The notes under the pieces were generated by a model, which did no database searches, was not told the origin of the DNA, and saw only the letters and a program-made list of their open reading frames with translations. Below, in pieces: positions 42,374 through 51,835 of a stretch of DNA of 64,000 bases (its first letter is position 1; every line of letters starts with the position of its first letter). The stretch is from an uncultured Flavobacteriaceae bacterium (lineage in GTDB: Bacteria; Bacteroidota; Bacteroidia; Flavobacteriales; Flavobacteriaceae), in contig CANMRV010000003.1 in NCBI GenBank assembly GCA_947500435.1, positions 665,271 to 729,270 of the forward strand. The letters are read 5' to 3'. The translations under genes were made by a program, and so were the position numbers.

Positions 42374-44863
42374 CTATTTAGGGTCTAAAATCATATCAAT
42401 ACGCTCAACAGCGTCCTGAAGATGATATTTGCTCATACTATCAGAGGTTCTTCCAGTAGCGTTTTTGATTTCCCTTTTCAAAGTATTCAACTCTGCTCGA
42501 GCAACTGATCTAATATCAGATTGACTAGTATTGACGGCTGTAGATTTTTGATAGCCGCCGAAATCAGGCATTTTCTTTTGATTCTCCGCAGTCATTAAAT
42601 AAGCCAATCGATCAATATGTACTTTTTGCAAATTTCTGCGATAGGTATCGATTTTTTTTCCTGAACGTAGTTCGGACCAAACCCCTCTTCTGAGGTCACG
42701 CATCATTTCTAACAAGGTATAGGCCTCATTACCATTCATAGTTTCATTTTCTATGAGTCTGGCCATTTTGCCTAATCGTAGCATATTATTTAAAGTACGC
42801 TCTTGCATTCTACGCAACCGCTCTATAGAACCAGAGTACTCAATTTTTGAAAACAAGTCCTTATCAAGCATCCATTCGGGGGTCTGAAACAATTCTTCCT
42901 GTAAAAAGCGCATGCAGTTCTTTTGATGCTCTTTAGTTACATGAGTATAAACTCCTCCTTCTTGCTCATAGGTCTTATGATGTTCGTAAACTCCCCCTAT
43001 ATTATTAGATACATGACCCATATAGCGATTGTATTGGGAAAGCACTTGTCCGTAAAGTGTTTTTAAGTCATCATAGTCCTTTCCATCTTCAGCTGTCCAT
43101 TCTACCAATTTAGGAACGATACGCTTTAGGTTCGCTATTCCGTATGAACCTGCTTTAATAGCATCATCTCCTAAATCTTCGGTTTGTGAACTTGGATCTA
43201 CTATATCACCTACTTGCTGATGCCCAAAACGATACATGGGGTCTCCTGCATGTTCTAATATCCAACTATCTAAGGTGGACTTCTCGTCTTCCGCGTTTTT
43301 ATCTAAGATAGGCTTGTAGCCCCAACGGATGGCATGTTTGTCATAAATTCCAATATCTGGCATCAATGCTACGCCTTCATCACCAGGTTGGGCAACATAA
43401 TTGAAACGGGCATAATCCATAATTGATGGAGCCGTCCCATATTTTTTTGTAAAGCTCGCTGAACGAAGCGAATCAACAGGATAAGCAACACTACTTCCCA
43501 TATTATGAGGCAGTCCTAAAGTGTGACCTACTTCATGAGAGGATACAAAACGAATTAACCTTCCCATCACTTCGTCTTTAAAAGCTACACCTCTCGCATC
43601 AGGGTTTATGGCAGCCGTTTGCACAAAGAACCAATTACGCAATAAGGTCATTACATTGTGATACCAGTTGATATCAGATTCTAAAATTTCACCACTTCGC
43701 GGGTCACTTACATGGGGCCCATTTGCATTGGGGATAGGTGATGCCAAATAACGTACTACGGAGTAGCGGACATCTTCTGGCGACCATTCTGGATCTTCCT
43801 CTTTTGTTGGTGGATCTTTTGCAATAATTGCATTCTTGAACCCCGCAGCCTCAAAGGCCACTTGCCAATCTTCAATTCCCTTCTTAATAAAAGTAACCCA
43901 TTGTTTGGGTGTAGCACGATCTACATAATAAACGATTTGCTTTTTGGGCTCAACCAATTCTCCAGAGGCATACTTGGCTTTGTCTTCTTCTTTTACTTCT
44001 AATCGCCATCTATCTAGAAAGCGAATGGTTTTGCTTTCTTGTGCATCTAATCCATAATCTACTTGTCCTCTTGCAAACCATCCTACGCGACGATCAAAAT
44101 AACGTTTTTTCATAGGTTCTGCAGGAAGCAAAATCATGGAGTTATTAATTTCTATGGATATAGATCCTAATGAACCATTCGAAGGCGGCTCCTTAGCGAA
44201 ATAGGTTTTTACATGTCGTGCCTCAATGTTTAAAGGATAACTTCTGAGGGAGTCAATATAACTGCGGCTTTCGTCTAACCTACTGACCTTATATCTTTTT
44301 CTGAAGAATTCAGGCATACCGATAGCATTCACATCTTTTTCAAAGAAATTGTTTACTTCAATTACTGTTGCAGGATTTAAAGTGTCCTTTTTGAATGCCT
44401 TAATATCGAAAGCTTGTAAAACAGGTTCGAAATTAGAATTCAAAACAGCCTCATGTACAGGAAGTGAATCTGCAGCAACAATGCCATAAGAAACAACACG
44501 GAGCAATACTTTTTTTCCTTTCTTTTCCCAACGTAAAACTTGAGTGTTGATTTTTCCACCACCGAACCCAATTCCTGTAGCAGTTTTGGCGATTCTGGTA
44601 ACCATCAACATTTCTTTGTTTAATAGTGAATCCGGAATTTCATAATAATGCTTGTCATCGACCACATGAACATCAAAGAGTCCTTTATCTGTTTTAGCAT
44701 CTTTGGTAATTACCTTGTCGTAGGGTTGAATCTTTCCCTTTTTGGGCTTTTCGGCCGTCTTTTCTGATTTTTTATTTTTCTTTTTGAAAATTTGAGCTTC
44801 TGTGGTAGTTGCACTCAAAAGGAATAGGGCGAGAAATAGCTTCGCCAATACAGACTTCGTCAT
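42374..44863 (-). CDS. Large zinc-dependent metalloprotease (DUF5117/DUF4953 family)
   Basis: 829 residues from the ATG at 44863, where the signal peptide (SVLAKLFLALFLLSATTTEAQ) starts; the frame extends 25 residues upstream without signal character. The basic stretch KKKNKKSEKTAEKPKKG follows. An N-terminal DUF5117/DUF5118-type domain (about 40-290) and a metzincin-like catalytic domain with SHEVGHTLGLPHNMGSS at about residue 442 (HExxHxxGxxHN) match a Bacteroidota family of large exported zinc proteases. The C-terminal part is helical. No T9SS tail is visible, so it is probably periplasmic or surface. Physiological role unknown. Confidence 0.9.
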   Translation of the reverse strand: MTKSVLAKLFLALFLLSATTTEAQIFKKKNKKSEKTAEKPKKGKIQPYDKVITKDAKTDKGLFDVHVVDDKHYYEIPDSLLNKEMLMVTRIAKTATGIGFGGGKINTQVLRWEKKGKKVLLRVVSYGIVAADSLPVHEAVLNSNFEPVLQAFDIKAFKKDTLNPATVIEVNNFFEKDVNAIGMPEFFRKRYKVSRLDESRSYIDSLRSYPLNIEARHVKTYFAKEPPSNGSLGSISIEINNSMILLPAEPMKKRYFDRRVGWFARGQVDYGLDAQESKTIRFLDRWRLEVKEEDKAKYASGELVEPKKQIVYYVDRATPKQWVTFIKKGIEDWQVAFEAAGFKNAIIAKDPPTKEEDPEWSPEDVRYSVVRYLASPIPNANGPHVSDPRSGEILESDINWYHNVMTLLRNWFFVQTAAINPDARGVAFKDEVMGRLIRFVSSHEVGHTLGLPHNMGSSVAYPVDSLRSASFTKKYGTAPSIMDYARFNYVAQPGDEGVALMPDIGIYDKHAIRWGYKPILDKNAEDEKSTLDSWILEHAGDPMYRFGHQQVGDIVDPSSQTEDLGDDAIKAGSYGIANLKRIVPKLVEWTAEDGKDYDDLKTLYGQVLSQYNRYMGHVSNNIGGVYEHHKTYEQEGGVYTHVTKEHQKNCMRFLQEELFQTPEWMLDKDLFSKIEYSGSIERLRRMQERTLNNMLRLGKMARLIENETMNGNEAYTLLEMMRDLRRGVWSELRSGKKIDTYRRNLQKVHIDRLAYLMTAENQKKMPDFGGYQKSTAVNTSQSDIRSVARAELNTLKREIKNATGRTSDSMSKYHLQDAVERIDMILDPK

Positions 44864-45353
44864 ATAGTAGTTGGGTTTAGTTTTTTCAGATTTCCAAAGA
44901 ACTGAAAAATAAATGGCACCTTTTGTTAATGAAATCATAAGCTGAGACTGTTAAATTCAAGATTTTTTCAGTTTTAATTGTAACATTTTAGTTTTAGCCG
45001 CGTCTTTTAAGTAGAAATTCATTTTTCAATTAGCGAATTAGTCAATGATAAAGCTGTTTACCTTGGTAAATGGCTTTATTTTTTGTCTACTATTTAGAAA
45101 AAAATCCGACAAACGGTTGATTCATAGTTCCTTGTTCTGGTTTTTGCGATATAAATTTGAAATTTTTTCTCGTAAAAATTCATAGGCAGCACTGCTAAGG
45201 CTGTAATGCTTCAAATGTTAAAATACGGACTTGTCAATTTTCTCAACTTGTTTTTAAGAATACTTCAATTAGCCTATTTTCGTTGAAATCGATGAACTAC
45301 AAGGTTTACAATAATACATTTTTAAGGCGTTATACTACTTCATAAATTAACCT
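44864..45353. other. Long intergenic region, divergent promoters
   Basis: 490 bases between the divergent protease and triple-repeat genes. A/T-rich, no convincing gene of 40 or more codons. The bases nearest the plus-strand gene carry GCCTATTTTCG (near 45279-45289), close to a -7 element but with C for T. I see no repeat or riboswitch-like structure. Confidence 0.5.
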
Positions 45354-45362
45354 ATGAACGTT

Positions 45363-45761
45363 ATGAACAAAAAGAGTTTTATTTTAAGTTTAGCAATGGG
45401 TATAACCTTGGTAAACGGAGTTTTTGCCAACAACCCTAATAAAGACATTGAAGCTTTTGATATTAATACTATAGAATATATAGAAGAGGAGGATGAAATC
45501 GATTTAGGATTCGATGTAGCGGATTATCTTCCAGAAGGGTTTGACCCATATAAAATGTATGTGGATTTGAATGCGATAGATTATATAGAGGAAGAAATTG
45601 AGATAGCAGACTTTTCACAACATCTTCCGGAAGGTTTTGATGCCTATGCTTTTCCGACTGATGTGCAGAGCATCAATTATATTGACGAAAATGACTCATT
45701 TTCAGTAGATTTCGATACAAAAAAACATCTACCAGAGGGTTTTAATGCGTATATAAATTAA
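45363..45761 (+). CDS. Exported triple-repeat acidic protein
   Basis: 132 residues from the second Met (MNKKSFILSLAMG), or 135 from 45354. Signal peptide KKSFILSLAMGITLVNGVFA. The mature part is three acidic units of about 37 residues, each with INxIDYIEEE-like, then DF/D... and ending LPEGFDPY or LPEGFDAY (units near residues 32-62, 68-98, 105-132). The repeated LPEGFx(P/A)Y motif is recognisable in small exported proteins of Flavobacteriaceae, function unknown. Each unit probably forms one short structural element; asparagine/aspartate patches suggest ion binding. A rho-independent terminator follows its stop. Confidence 0.75.
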   Translation: MNKKSFILSLAMGITLVNGVFANNPNKDIEAFDINTIEYIEEEDEIDLGFDVADYLPEGFDPYKMYVDLNAIDYIEEEIEIADFSQHLPEGFDAYAFPTDVQSINYIDENDSFSVDFDTKKHLPEGFNAYIN

Positions 45762-45791
45762 AGAGTCCTCCATATTTGAGTTAGCACCTAT

Positions 45792-45821
45792 AAAAAGACC
45801 TTCGTTTTGCGAAGGTCTTTT
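45792..45821 (+). terminator. Terminator of triple-repeat gene
   Basis: Stem AAAAGACCTTCG / CGAAGGTCTTTT with a TTTTG loop and following T-run, 31 bases after the stop codon. Confidence 0.88.
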
Positions 45822-45953
45822 ATTTTTAGGGATTGTTTGCTGAATTTTCTTCATTCCATTTTTAGCTCTTCCAGTAACTTATCCAATAATTAAATTATGG
45901 CATTTTCAAATGTTACATATGTTGCAAATTTTGTTACATGAGTAGTATGGGTG

Positions 45954-45982
45954 ATGTTAACTTTGAAATACTTTTAACATCA
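45954..45982 (+). promoter_or_regulatory. Inverted repeat overlapping a -7 element upstream of adhesin
   Basis: GATGTTAA/TTAACATC arms, 13-base loop, with the consensus TAACTTTG lying across the left arm. An operator-like arrangement could let a repressor cover the promoter. Inference from position. Confidence 0.4.
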
Positions 45983-46428
45983 AGTATTGTATACTTAATT
46001 TTCGAAATGTACAGTTTACGGCTAACATAGCTAATGGTTGCTAGTTAAGGATTTATACAGGTTTAGGATTTTAAAACAATTGAACAATAATTCAGCCAAT
46101 ATGTGTTTGTAATTTAAACTTTGAAAATATGTTTCTCCCCCAATTAGTTTGTTTAAGGCACTTTTAAACAGTTTGAAAGGGATTCGAAAACTATTTTTTG
46201 ATTTTTATAAAGGATAGTTTACAGCCCAAACAAAATATTAAGCTAACCATACAAGTAGGAGTAGTTGGTAGGGGCATTTATGCTAACTTGTGTTTTCATT
46301 AGTACTTCTTCCACTACAAATTTCGCCAGCTAACACATTCCCCTTATTTATTTTAGGAATGCACTTCTTACTGCGTACCTATTGATTTTTAAGATTCCCC
46401 AGAATTATAATAACCAAAAGCTGTAATT

Positions 46429-49400
46429 ATGGAGATTTCTACGCATGTATTTTTTCAAAAAACAAGTTTAGCCGTTAATCCGGAAGACTCAAGATTTCAT
46501 CAAGGATTTCTTCACAGATTCCTTTTGCTCCTTTGCTGTATATTGTCTGTTGGTTCTAGCATTGCACAAAGTGGTACTATCCGGTTCTCGCAGGCGGACT
46601 ATTTGACGGACGAGGCCGCCGGTACGGTGACCTTGGAACTTCAACGGGTAGGGGGCAGCGTTGGTGAAATAACCGCCGACATTCTGACCCATGACGGTAC
46701 TGCGACAATCAACGATGATTATGCGGGCATACCCTCGCCATTGACGCTCACTTGGAGCGACGGCAATACCTCGCCCAAGACAGTAACACTTCCGATCAAG
46801 CCGGACACTGTGATCGAAGGTAATGAGACCTTCACCATGGACATCGTCTCGGACCATGCCGGTATGCCCAGAATAGCGACGGTCACTATCCAAAATACGC
46901 CCAACGGCACAATCCAATTCTCGCGGGCCGACTATTTGACGGACGAGTCTGCCGGTACGGTGACCTTGGAACTTCAACGGGTCGGGGGCAGTGTTGGTGA
47001 AATAACCGCCATCATCCAGACCCACGACGGCACTGCGACAATCAACGACGATTATGCGGGCATCCCCTCGCCCTTGACACTCACATGGAGTGACGGCAAT
47101 ACAACCCCGAAGACAGTAACGATTCCGATCAAGCCCGATACCGTGGCCGAGGGCGACGAGACCTTCACCATGGACATCGTCTCTGACCATGCAGGTACAC
47201 CCAGCACCGCGACGGTCACGATAGCGAACACCCCCAATGGCACGATTCAATTCTCGCAGGCGGACTATTTGACGGACGAGGCCGCCGGTACGGTGACCTT
47301 GGAACTTCAACGGGTAGGGGGTAGCGTTGGTGAAATAACCGCCGACATCCAGACCCATGACGGTACTGCGACAATCAACGACGATTATGCGGGCATCCCC
47401 TCGCCCTTGACACTCTCATGGAGTGACGGCAATACAACCCCGAAGACAGTAACGCTTCCGATCAAGCCCGATACCGTGGCCGAGGGCGACGAGACCTTCA
47501 CCATGGACATCGTCTCTGACCATGCAGGTACACCCAGCACCGCGACGGTCACGATAGCGAACACCCCCAATGGCACGATTCAATTCTCACAGGCCAACTA
47601 TTTGACGGACGAGGCCGCCGGTACGGTGACCTTGGAACTTCAACGGGTCGGGGGCAGTGTTGGGGCCATCACGGCCACCATCCAGACGCACGACGGAACG
47701 GCCACCATTGTCGATGACTATGCGGGCATTCCCTCGCCATTGACGCTTACCTGGAGCGACGGCAATACCTCTCCCAAGACGGTAACGCTTCCGATCAAGC
47801 CCGACGCAATCGAAGAACCGGACGAGACCTTTACCATGGACATCGTCTCTGACCATGCCGGTACGCCCAGTATCGCAACCGTCACGATCGCGAACACTCC
47901 TAACGGTAAGATCCAGTTCTCACAGGCCAACTATTTTACTGACGAGGCCACCGGTACTGTGACCTTGGAACTGCAACGGGTCGGGGGCAGTGTTGGTGAA
48001 ATAACCGCCGATATCCAGACGCACGACGGAACGGCCACCATTGTCGATGACTATGCGGGCATTCCCTCGCCATTGACGCTTACCTGGAGCGACGGCAATA
48101 CCTCTCCCAAGACGGTAACGCTTCCGATCAAGCCCGACGCAATCGAAGAACCGGACGAGACCTTTACCATGGACATCGTCTCTGACCATGCCGGTACGCC
48201 CAGTATCGCAACCGTCACGATCGCGAACACTCCCAACGGTAAGATCCAGTTCTCACAGGCCAATTATTTGACCGACGAGGCCGCGGGTACGGTGACCTTG
48301 GAACTGCAACGTGTAGGTGGCAGTGTTGGTGAAATAACCGCCGCCATCCAGACGCACGACGGGACGGCAACAATAGTTGACGATTATTCGGGCATCCCCT
48401 CGCCCCTGACGCTCACCTGGAGCGACGGCAATACCTCGCCCAAGACAGTTACGCTTCCGATCAAGGCCGACGTAATTGAAGAACCGGACGAGACCTTTAC
48501 CATGGACATCGTCTCTGACCATGCGGGTACGCCCAATGTCGCAACGGTAACAATAATTGGAGAGAAAACTTGCGAGATACCAGCAACAGCGGATGCGGGG
48601 GCAGACCAGATTGCATGTGGCGATAGGGCAGTGGCAATAGTTGCTACCTCTAGCGGAGCGGGAATATGGAGCGGTGGCACTGGTAGTTTTGCGGATGCAT
48701 CAATGACTTCAACCACTTATACTCCTGCTAACAGTGAACTAGGCACTACAGTGACCCTAACCTGGACTACATTAGATTCTGACGGTAGCGGTCCTTGTAC
48801 AACGGCAAACGGTAGCATGGATATTACCTTTGATGAGGAACCGAACGCCGGTGTGGGCAGTTCAACAGCCGTTTGTGAAGGTACAATAGTAGACCTTTTG
48901 ACATTAGTAAGCGTTCCGGGTGGTACGTTTAGCGGACCGGGTGTAAGCGGAACTACATTTGATACCACGGGACTACCTTTTGGGAATTATCAAATAACCT
49001 ACTCCGTGAGTAGTGGCAATAGCTGCCCAGATGATACCGCTATCATCACAGTGACAGTGAAGGATGATACTGTGAGCCAAAGCTGTGATGTCCTCGATAT
49101 TGATTTTTGTGATCCTGGAGAGGCACCCTTTTATAATTTCTATTGGAATGAAATGAAGTTGGTGGTACCAGGTTCCGAATTCTTCTCGCAAAATGCTACC
49201 CACGCACTCACTTATACCGAGTTTACGGATGGAACTGCACTAATACAAGGTACTACACAATCAGGCACTTGTTCAGCGGAATTATATATAGTCTTGAAGG
49301 ACGAGAAAAATTGGACCGCATGGAATGCCAGCGGTGGAGATTTTAAACCACAGGGTTGTAATCCTGGGGTATTGGTAAAAGAAAATCTTCGCTACTATAT

Positions 49401-51765
49401 AGTAGATGGTTCAAAAAGTACAATTACTACTACAGGCGGCGATTGCCTGGAAGAAGGAACATTTAAAGTGACCCAGCGTCCAGATCCAGCTGACCTTAGT
49501 ACCCCAAATCTTGGAGTACATGTTGGTCCTGGAGGGGCATTATTCGATTCTGATACAAATGCCGAAGGTCTTGCCGGATGGGCATGGATGGGACCCAACG
49601 GTGATGAACGCAGATGGCAAATTGATTTTAACTTCCATATAAAATGTAAAGAGAATACAGATTGTAAGCCGGAAGAAGAAGTCTGTGATGGCATAGACAA
49701 TGATGGCGATGGAGAAATAGATGAAGGCTTTGATGCTGACGGTGACGGCATCCCTGATTGTGAGGATACGGAAGAATGCGATGGGGTAGATAATGATGGG
49801 GATGATTTAGTTGACGAAGGTTTTGATTCAGATGATGATGGTACACCTGATTGCGAGGATACGGAAGTCTGTGATGGATTGGACAATGATGGAGATGGTG
49901 AAATCGATGAGGGCTTCGATTCCGATGACGATGGTACTCCTGATTGTGATGACGAGGAAGTCTGCGATGGCCTTGATAATGATGGCGATGGCGAAATAGA
50001 CGAAGGATTTGATTCAGATGATGATGGGACTACTGACTGTGATGATGAGGAAGTCTGCGACGGATTGGACAATGATGGTGATGGTGAAATCGATGAAGGT
50101 TTTGATTCAGATGATGATGGCACTCCCGATTGTGATGATGAGGAAGTCTGTGATGGAATGGACAATGACGGGGACGGGGAAATAGATGAAGGTTTTGATT
50201 CTGATGACGATGGCACTCCCGATTGTGATGATGAGGAAGTCTGCGACGGATTGGACAATGATGGTGATGGCGAGATAGATGAAGGTTTTGATTCCGATGA
50301 CGATGGCACTCCCGATTGTGATGATGAGGAAGTCTGTGATGGATTGGACAATGACGGGGACGGGGAAATCGATGAAGTCTTCGATTCCGATGACGATGGT
50401 ACTCCTGATTGTGATGACGAGGAAGTCTGTGATGGACTGGACAATGATGGTGATGGCGAAATCGATGAAGGTTTTGATTCAGATGATGATGGCACACCTG
50501 ATTGTGATGATGTGGAAGAGTGTGATGGACTGGATAATGATGGTGATGGCGAAATCGATGAAGGTTTTGATTCCGATGACGACGGTACTCCGGATTGTGA
50601 TGATGAAGAAGTCTGCGATGGATTGGACAATGATGGTGACGGCGAAATCGACGAGGGCTTCGATTCCGATGACGATGGCACACCGGATTGTGATGATGAG
50701 GAAGTCTGTGATGGACTGGATAATGATGGCGATGGCGAAATCGATGAAGGTTTTGATTCCGATGACGACGGCACTCCCGATTGTGATGATGTGGAAGAGT
50801 GTGATGGACTGGATAATGATGGCGATGGTGAGATAGATGAAGGTTTTGATTCCGATGATGATGGCACTCCGGATTGTGATGATGAAGAAGTCTGCGATGG
50901 ATTGGACAATGATGGTGATGGTGAAATCGATGAAGGTTTTGATTCCGATGACGATGGTACTCCCGATTGTGATGATGAGGAAGTCTGTGATGGACTGGAC
51001 AATGATGGAGATGGTGAGATAGATGAGGGGCTGGATTGTGAGGATACTCTACCCTCTGGGTGTGAAACCGCATTTGGCAGATTGGAAAATAACAATACCT
51101 GTTTCATCGATGATGGATTTAATAGATGGGGCTGGACAAATTTCTTAGCCACGACAGGTGATTATACCATGGATCTTTACTCAGGTGCCGGGCAGTGCAT
51201 AATTAGTGCTGATAGAAAGACCGGAGAGGTAATCGTCAATTATGACAGTGAATCTGTCACGGTTACAGTAGATATGTTCCAAGGTTTCAGTATGAAGGAA
51301 GCACATCTGTATGTTGGAAGCGTACCATACCCTGAGAAGGGCAACAATAATACTGTGGCACCTGGACAATATCCTTATAATTCAGGAGACTTGGATGATG
51401 TATCAAATTATACTTTTGGACCGATAGATATCAGTGATTTGGATGCCGGAATTTATATAATTCTCCACGCTGTTACTTGTGAAATCGCGGCAGATAAAAC
51501 CCCTGTTGCGACATCTGTAAAGACATATCATAGACCCTATGAAAATAATATGATACTGGATCTTGAGATTCCATATGATGCCACAATAGATGTTCAATTC
51601 ATGGATATGTCAGGTAGACAAGTAATGAAGAAAAGAGTTGGCAACGTAACTTCTGGGAAGAACATGCTTCAACTAAAAATTCATGATTTAGCTACCGAGG
51701 TTCATATTATGCGAATTGATACCGGCCGGGAAGTGATACAACGAAAAGTTTACTTTCTTAAATAG
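46429..51765 (+). CDS. Giant secreted adhesin-like protein: Calx-beta, MopE-type calcium repeats, T9SS tail
   Basis: 1778 residues. A long N-terminal extension precedes the signal peptide (FLLLLCCILSVGSSIAQ, ending near residue 46). Six Calx-beta domains of 111 residues follow (residues about 48-713; DNA units 46572-48569), each with AGTVTLELQRVGGSVG and DETFTMDIVSDHAG. Then come a cystine-bearing Ig-like part (about 715-880), a novel-looking domain (about 880-1080, FYWNEMKLVV ... WAWMGPNGDERRWQIDFNFHIKC), and fifteen MopE-type units of 31 residues (about 1084-1537). Each unit has CDGxDNDGDGEIDEGFDSDDDG calcium-loop motifs and is encoded by near-identical 93-bp DNA. The C-terminal region ends in a type IX sorting domain. 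The Calx-beta stretch is clearly richer in G+C than its neighbours. A calcium-dependent surface adhesin is the likely role. Confidence 0.9.
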   Translation: MEISTHVFFQKTSLAVNPEDSRFHQGFLHRFLLLLCCILSVGSSIAQSGTIRFSQADYLTDEAAGTVTLELQRVGGSVGEITADILTHDGTATINDDYAGIPSPLTLTWSDGNTSPKTVTLPIKPDTVIEGNETFTMDIVSDHAGMPRIATVTIQNTPNGTIQFSRADYLTDESAGTVTLELQRVGGSVGEITAIIQTHDGTATINDDYAGIPSPLTLTWSDGNTTPKTVTIPIKPDTVAEGDETFTMDIVSDHAGTPSTATVTIANTPNGTIQFSQADYLTDEAAGTVTLELQRVGGSVGEITADIQTHDGTATINDDYAGIPSPLTLSWSDGNTTPKTVTLPIKPDTVAEGDETFTMDIVSDHAGTPSTATVTIANTPNGTIQFSQANYLTDEAAGTVTLELQRVGGSVGAITATIQTHDGTATIVDDYAGIPSPLTLTWSDGNTSPKTVTLPIKPDAIEEPDETFTMDIVSDHAGTPSIATVTIANTPNGKIQFSQANYFTDEATGTVTLELQRVGGSVGEITADIQTHDGTATIVDDYAGIPSPLTLTWSDGNTSPKTVTLPIKPDAIEEPDETFTMDIVSDHAGTPSIATVTIANTPNGKIQFSQANYLTDEAAGTVTLELQRVGGSVGEITAAIQTHDGTATIVDDYSGIPSPLTLTWSDGNTSPKTVTLPIKADVIEEPDETFTMDIVSDHAGTPNVATVTIIGEKTCEIPATADAGADQIACGDRAVAIVATSSGAGIWSGGTGSFADASMTSTTYTPANSELGTTVTLTWTTLDSDGSGPCTTANGSMDITFDEEPNAGVGSSTAVCEGTIVDLLTLVSVPGGTFSGPGVSGTTFDTTGLPFGNYQITYSVSSGNSCPDDTAIITVTVKDDTVSQSCDVLDIDFCDPGEAPFYNFYWNEMKLVVPGSEFFSQNATHALTYTEFTDGTALIQGTTQSGTCSAELYIVLKDEKNWTAWNASGGDFKPQGCNPGVLVKENLRYYIVDGSKSTITTTGGDCLEEGTFKVTQRPDPADLSTPNLGVHVGPGGALFDSDTNAEGLAGWAWMGPNGDERRWQIDFNFHIKCKENTDCKPEEEVCDGIDNDGDGEIDEGFDADGDGIPDCEDTEECDGVDNDGDDLVDEGFDSDDDGTPDCEDTEVCDGLDNDGDGEIDEGFDSDDDGTPDCDDEEVCDGLDNDGDGEIDEGFDSDDDGTTDCDDEEVCDGLDNDGDGEIDEGFDSDDDGTPDCDDEEVCDGMDNDGDGEIDEGFDSDDDGTPDCDDEEVCDGLDNDGDGEIDEGFDSDDDGTPDCDDEEVCDGLDNDGDGEIDEVFDSDDDGTPDCDDEEVCDGLDNDGDGEIDEGFDSDDDGTPDCDDVEECDGLDNDGDGEIDEGFDSDDDGTPDCDDEEVCDGLDNDGDGEIDEGFDSDDDGTPDCDDEEVCDGLDNDGDGEIDEGFDSDDDGTPDCDDVEECDGLDNDGDGEIDEGFDSDDDGTPDCDDEEVCDGLDNDGDGEIDEGFDSDDDGTPDCDDEEVCDGLDNDGDGEIDEGLDCEDTLPSGCETAFGRLENNNTCFIDDGFNRWGWTNFLATTGDYTMDLYSGAGQCIISADRKTGEVIVNYDSESVTVTVDMFQGFSMKEAHLYVGSVPYPEKGNNNTVAPGQYPYNSGDLDDVSNYTFGPIDISDLDAGIYIILHAVTCEIAADKTPVATSVKTYHRPYENNMILDLEIPYDATIDVQFMDMSGRQVMKKRVGNVTSGKNMLQLKIHDLATEVHIMRIDTGREVIQRKVYFLK
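46572..48569 (+). repeat. Six 333-bp tandem repeats (Calx-beta units)
   Basis: Units begin at about 46572, 46905, 47238, 47571, 47904 and 48237, each starting GGxAxxATxC(A/C)(A/G)TTCTC(G/A)C. They differ by only a few percent, the units starting 47571 and 47904 being nearly identical over long runs. High identity at DNA level, including silent positions, suggests recent duplication or gene conversion. Confidence 0.85.
49679..51040 (+). repeat. 93-bp tandem repeats (MopE-type units)
   Basis: About 14.6 units, each encoding CDGLDNDGDGEIDEGFDSDD plus DGTPDCDDEE (31 residues). Silent third positions vary (GATGATGG/GACGATGG), so part of the duplication is older, yet whole runs of neighbouring units are identical. 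Units vary at CDDEE versus CDDVE and one reads EIDEVF. Repeat copy number is a natural candidate for length variation between strains. Confidence 0.85.
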
Positions 51766-51790
51766 GAAATAATCCTATAAAAAGATGGAA

Positions 51791-51819
51791 AAAAGCCCTG
51801 ATATTTTATCAGGGCTTTT
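51791..51819. terminator. Bidirectional terminator between adhesin and transporter genes
   Basis: Stem AAAAGCCCTGATA / TATCAGGGCTTTT around a TTT loop (51791-51819), 25 bases after the adhesin stop and 17 before the transporter stop; serves both convergent genes. Confidence 0.88.
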
Positions 51820-51835
51820 AAAGTTAAAGTTTTAT

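Larger units (their letters stand above)
45762..46428. other. 667-base intergenic region upstream of giant adhesin
   Basis: Contains the terminator at 45792-45821 and the inverted repeat GATGTTAA (45954-45961)/TTAACATC (45975-45982). The same place holds TAACTTTG (45959-45966), an exact -7 promoter element. Transcription from here would give a leader of about 450 bases for the adhesin gene. The rest is A/T-rich with no convincing reading frame. Confidence 0.55.

Noticed and set aside
46489..48716. Minus-strand open frames opposite the Calx-beta repeats (repeated with 333-bp period)
   Set aside because: Mirror images of the tandem repeats; same translation in every unit, no signal of selection.
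49679..51040. Regular 93-bp repeats as a CRISPR array
   Set aside because: No spacers: units are contiguous and keep one reading frame, coding for MopE-type calcium loops.
50030..51073. 347-codon His/Arg-rich frame on the minus strand
   Set aside because: A second shadow of the 93-bp repeat; composition reflects GAT-rich coding strand, not a protein.
49395..51152. A 585-codon open frame on the minus strand opposite the MopE repeats
   Set aside because: It is the antisense shadow of a repeat that lacks stop codons in several frames; the translation is only Ser/Pro-rich periodic sequence, without start context or family.
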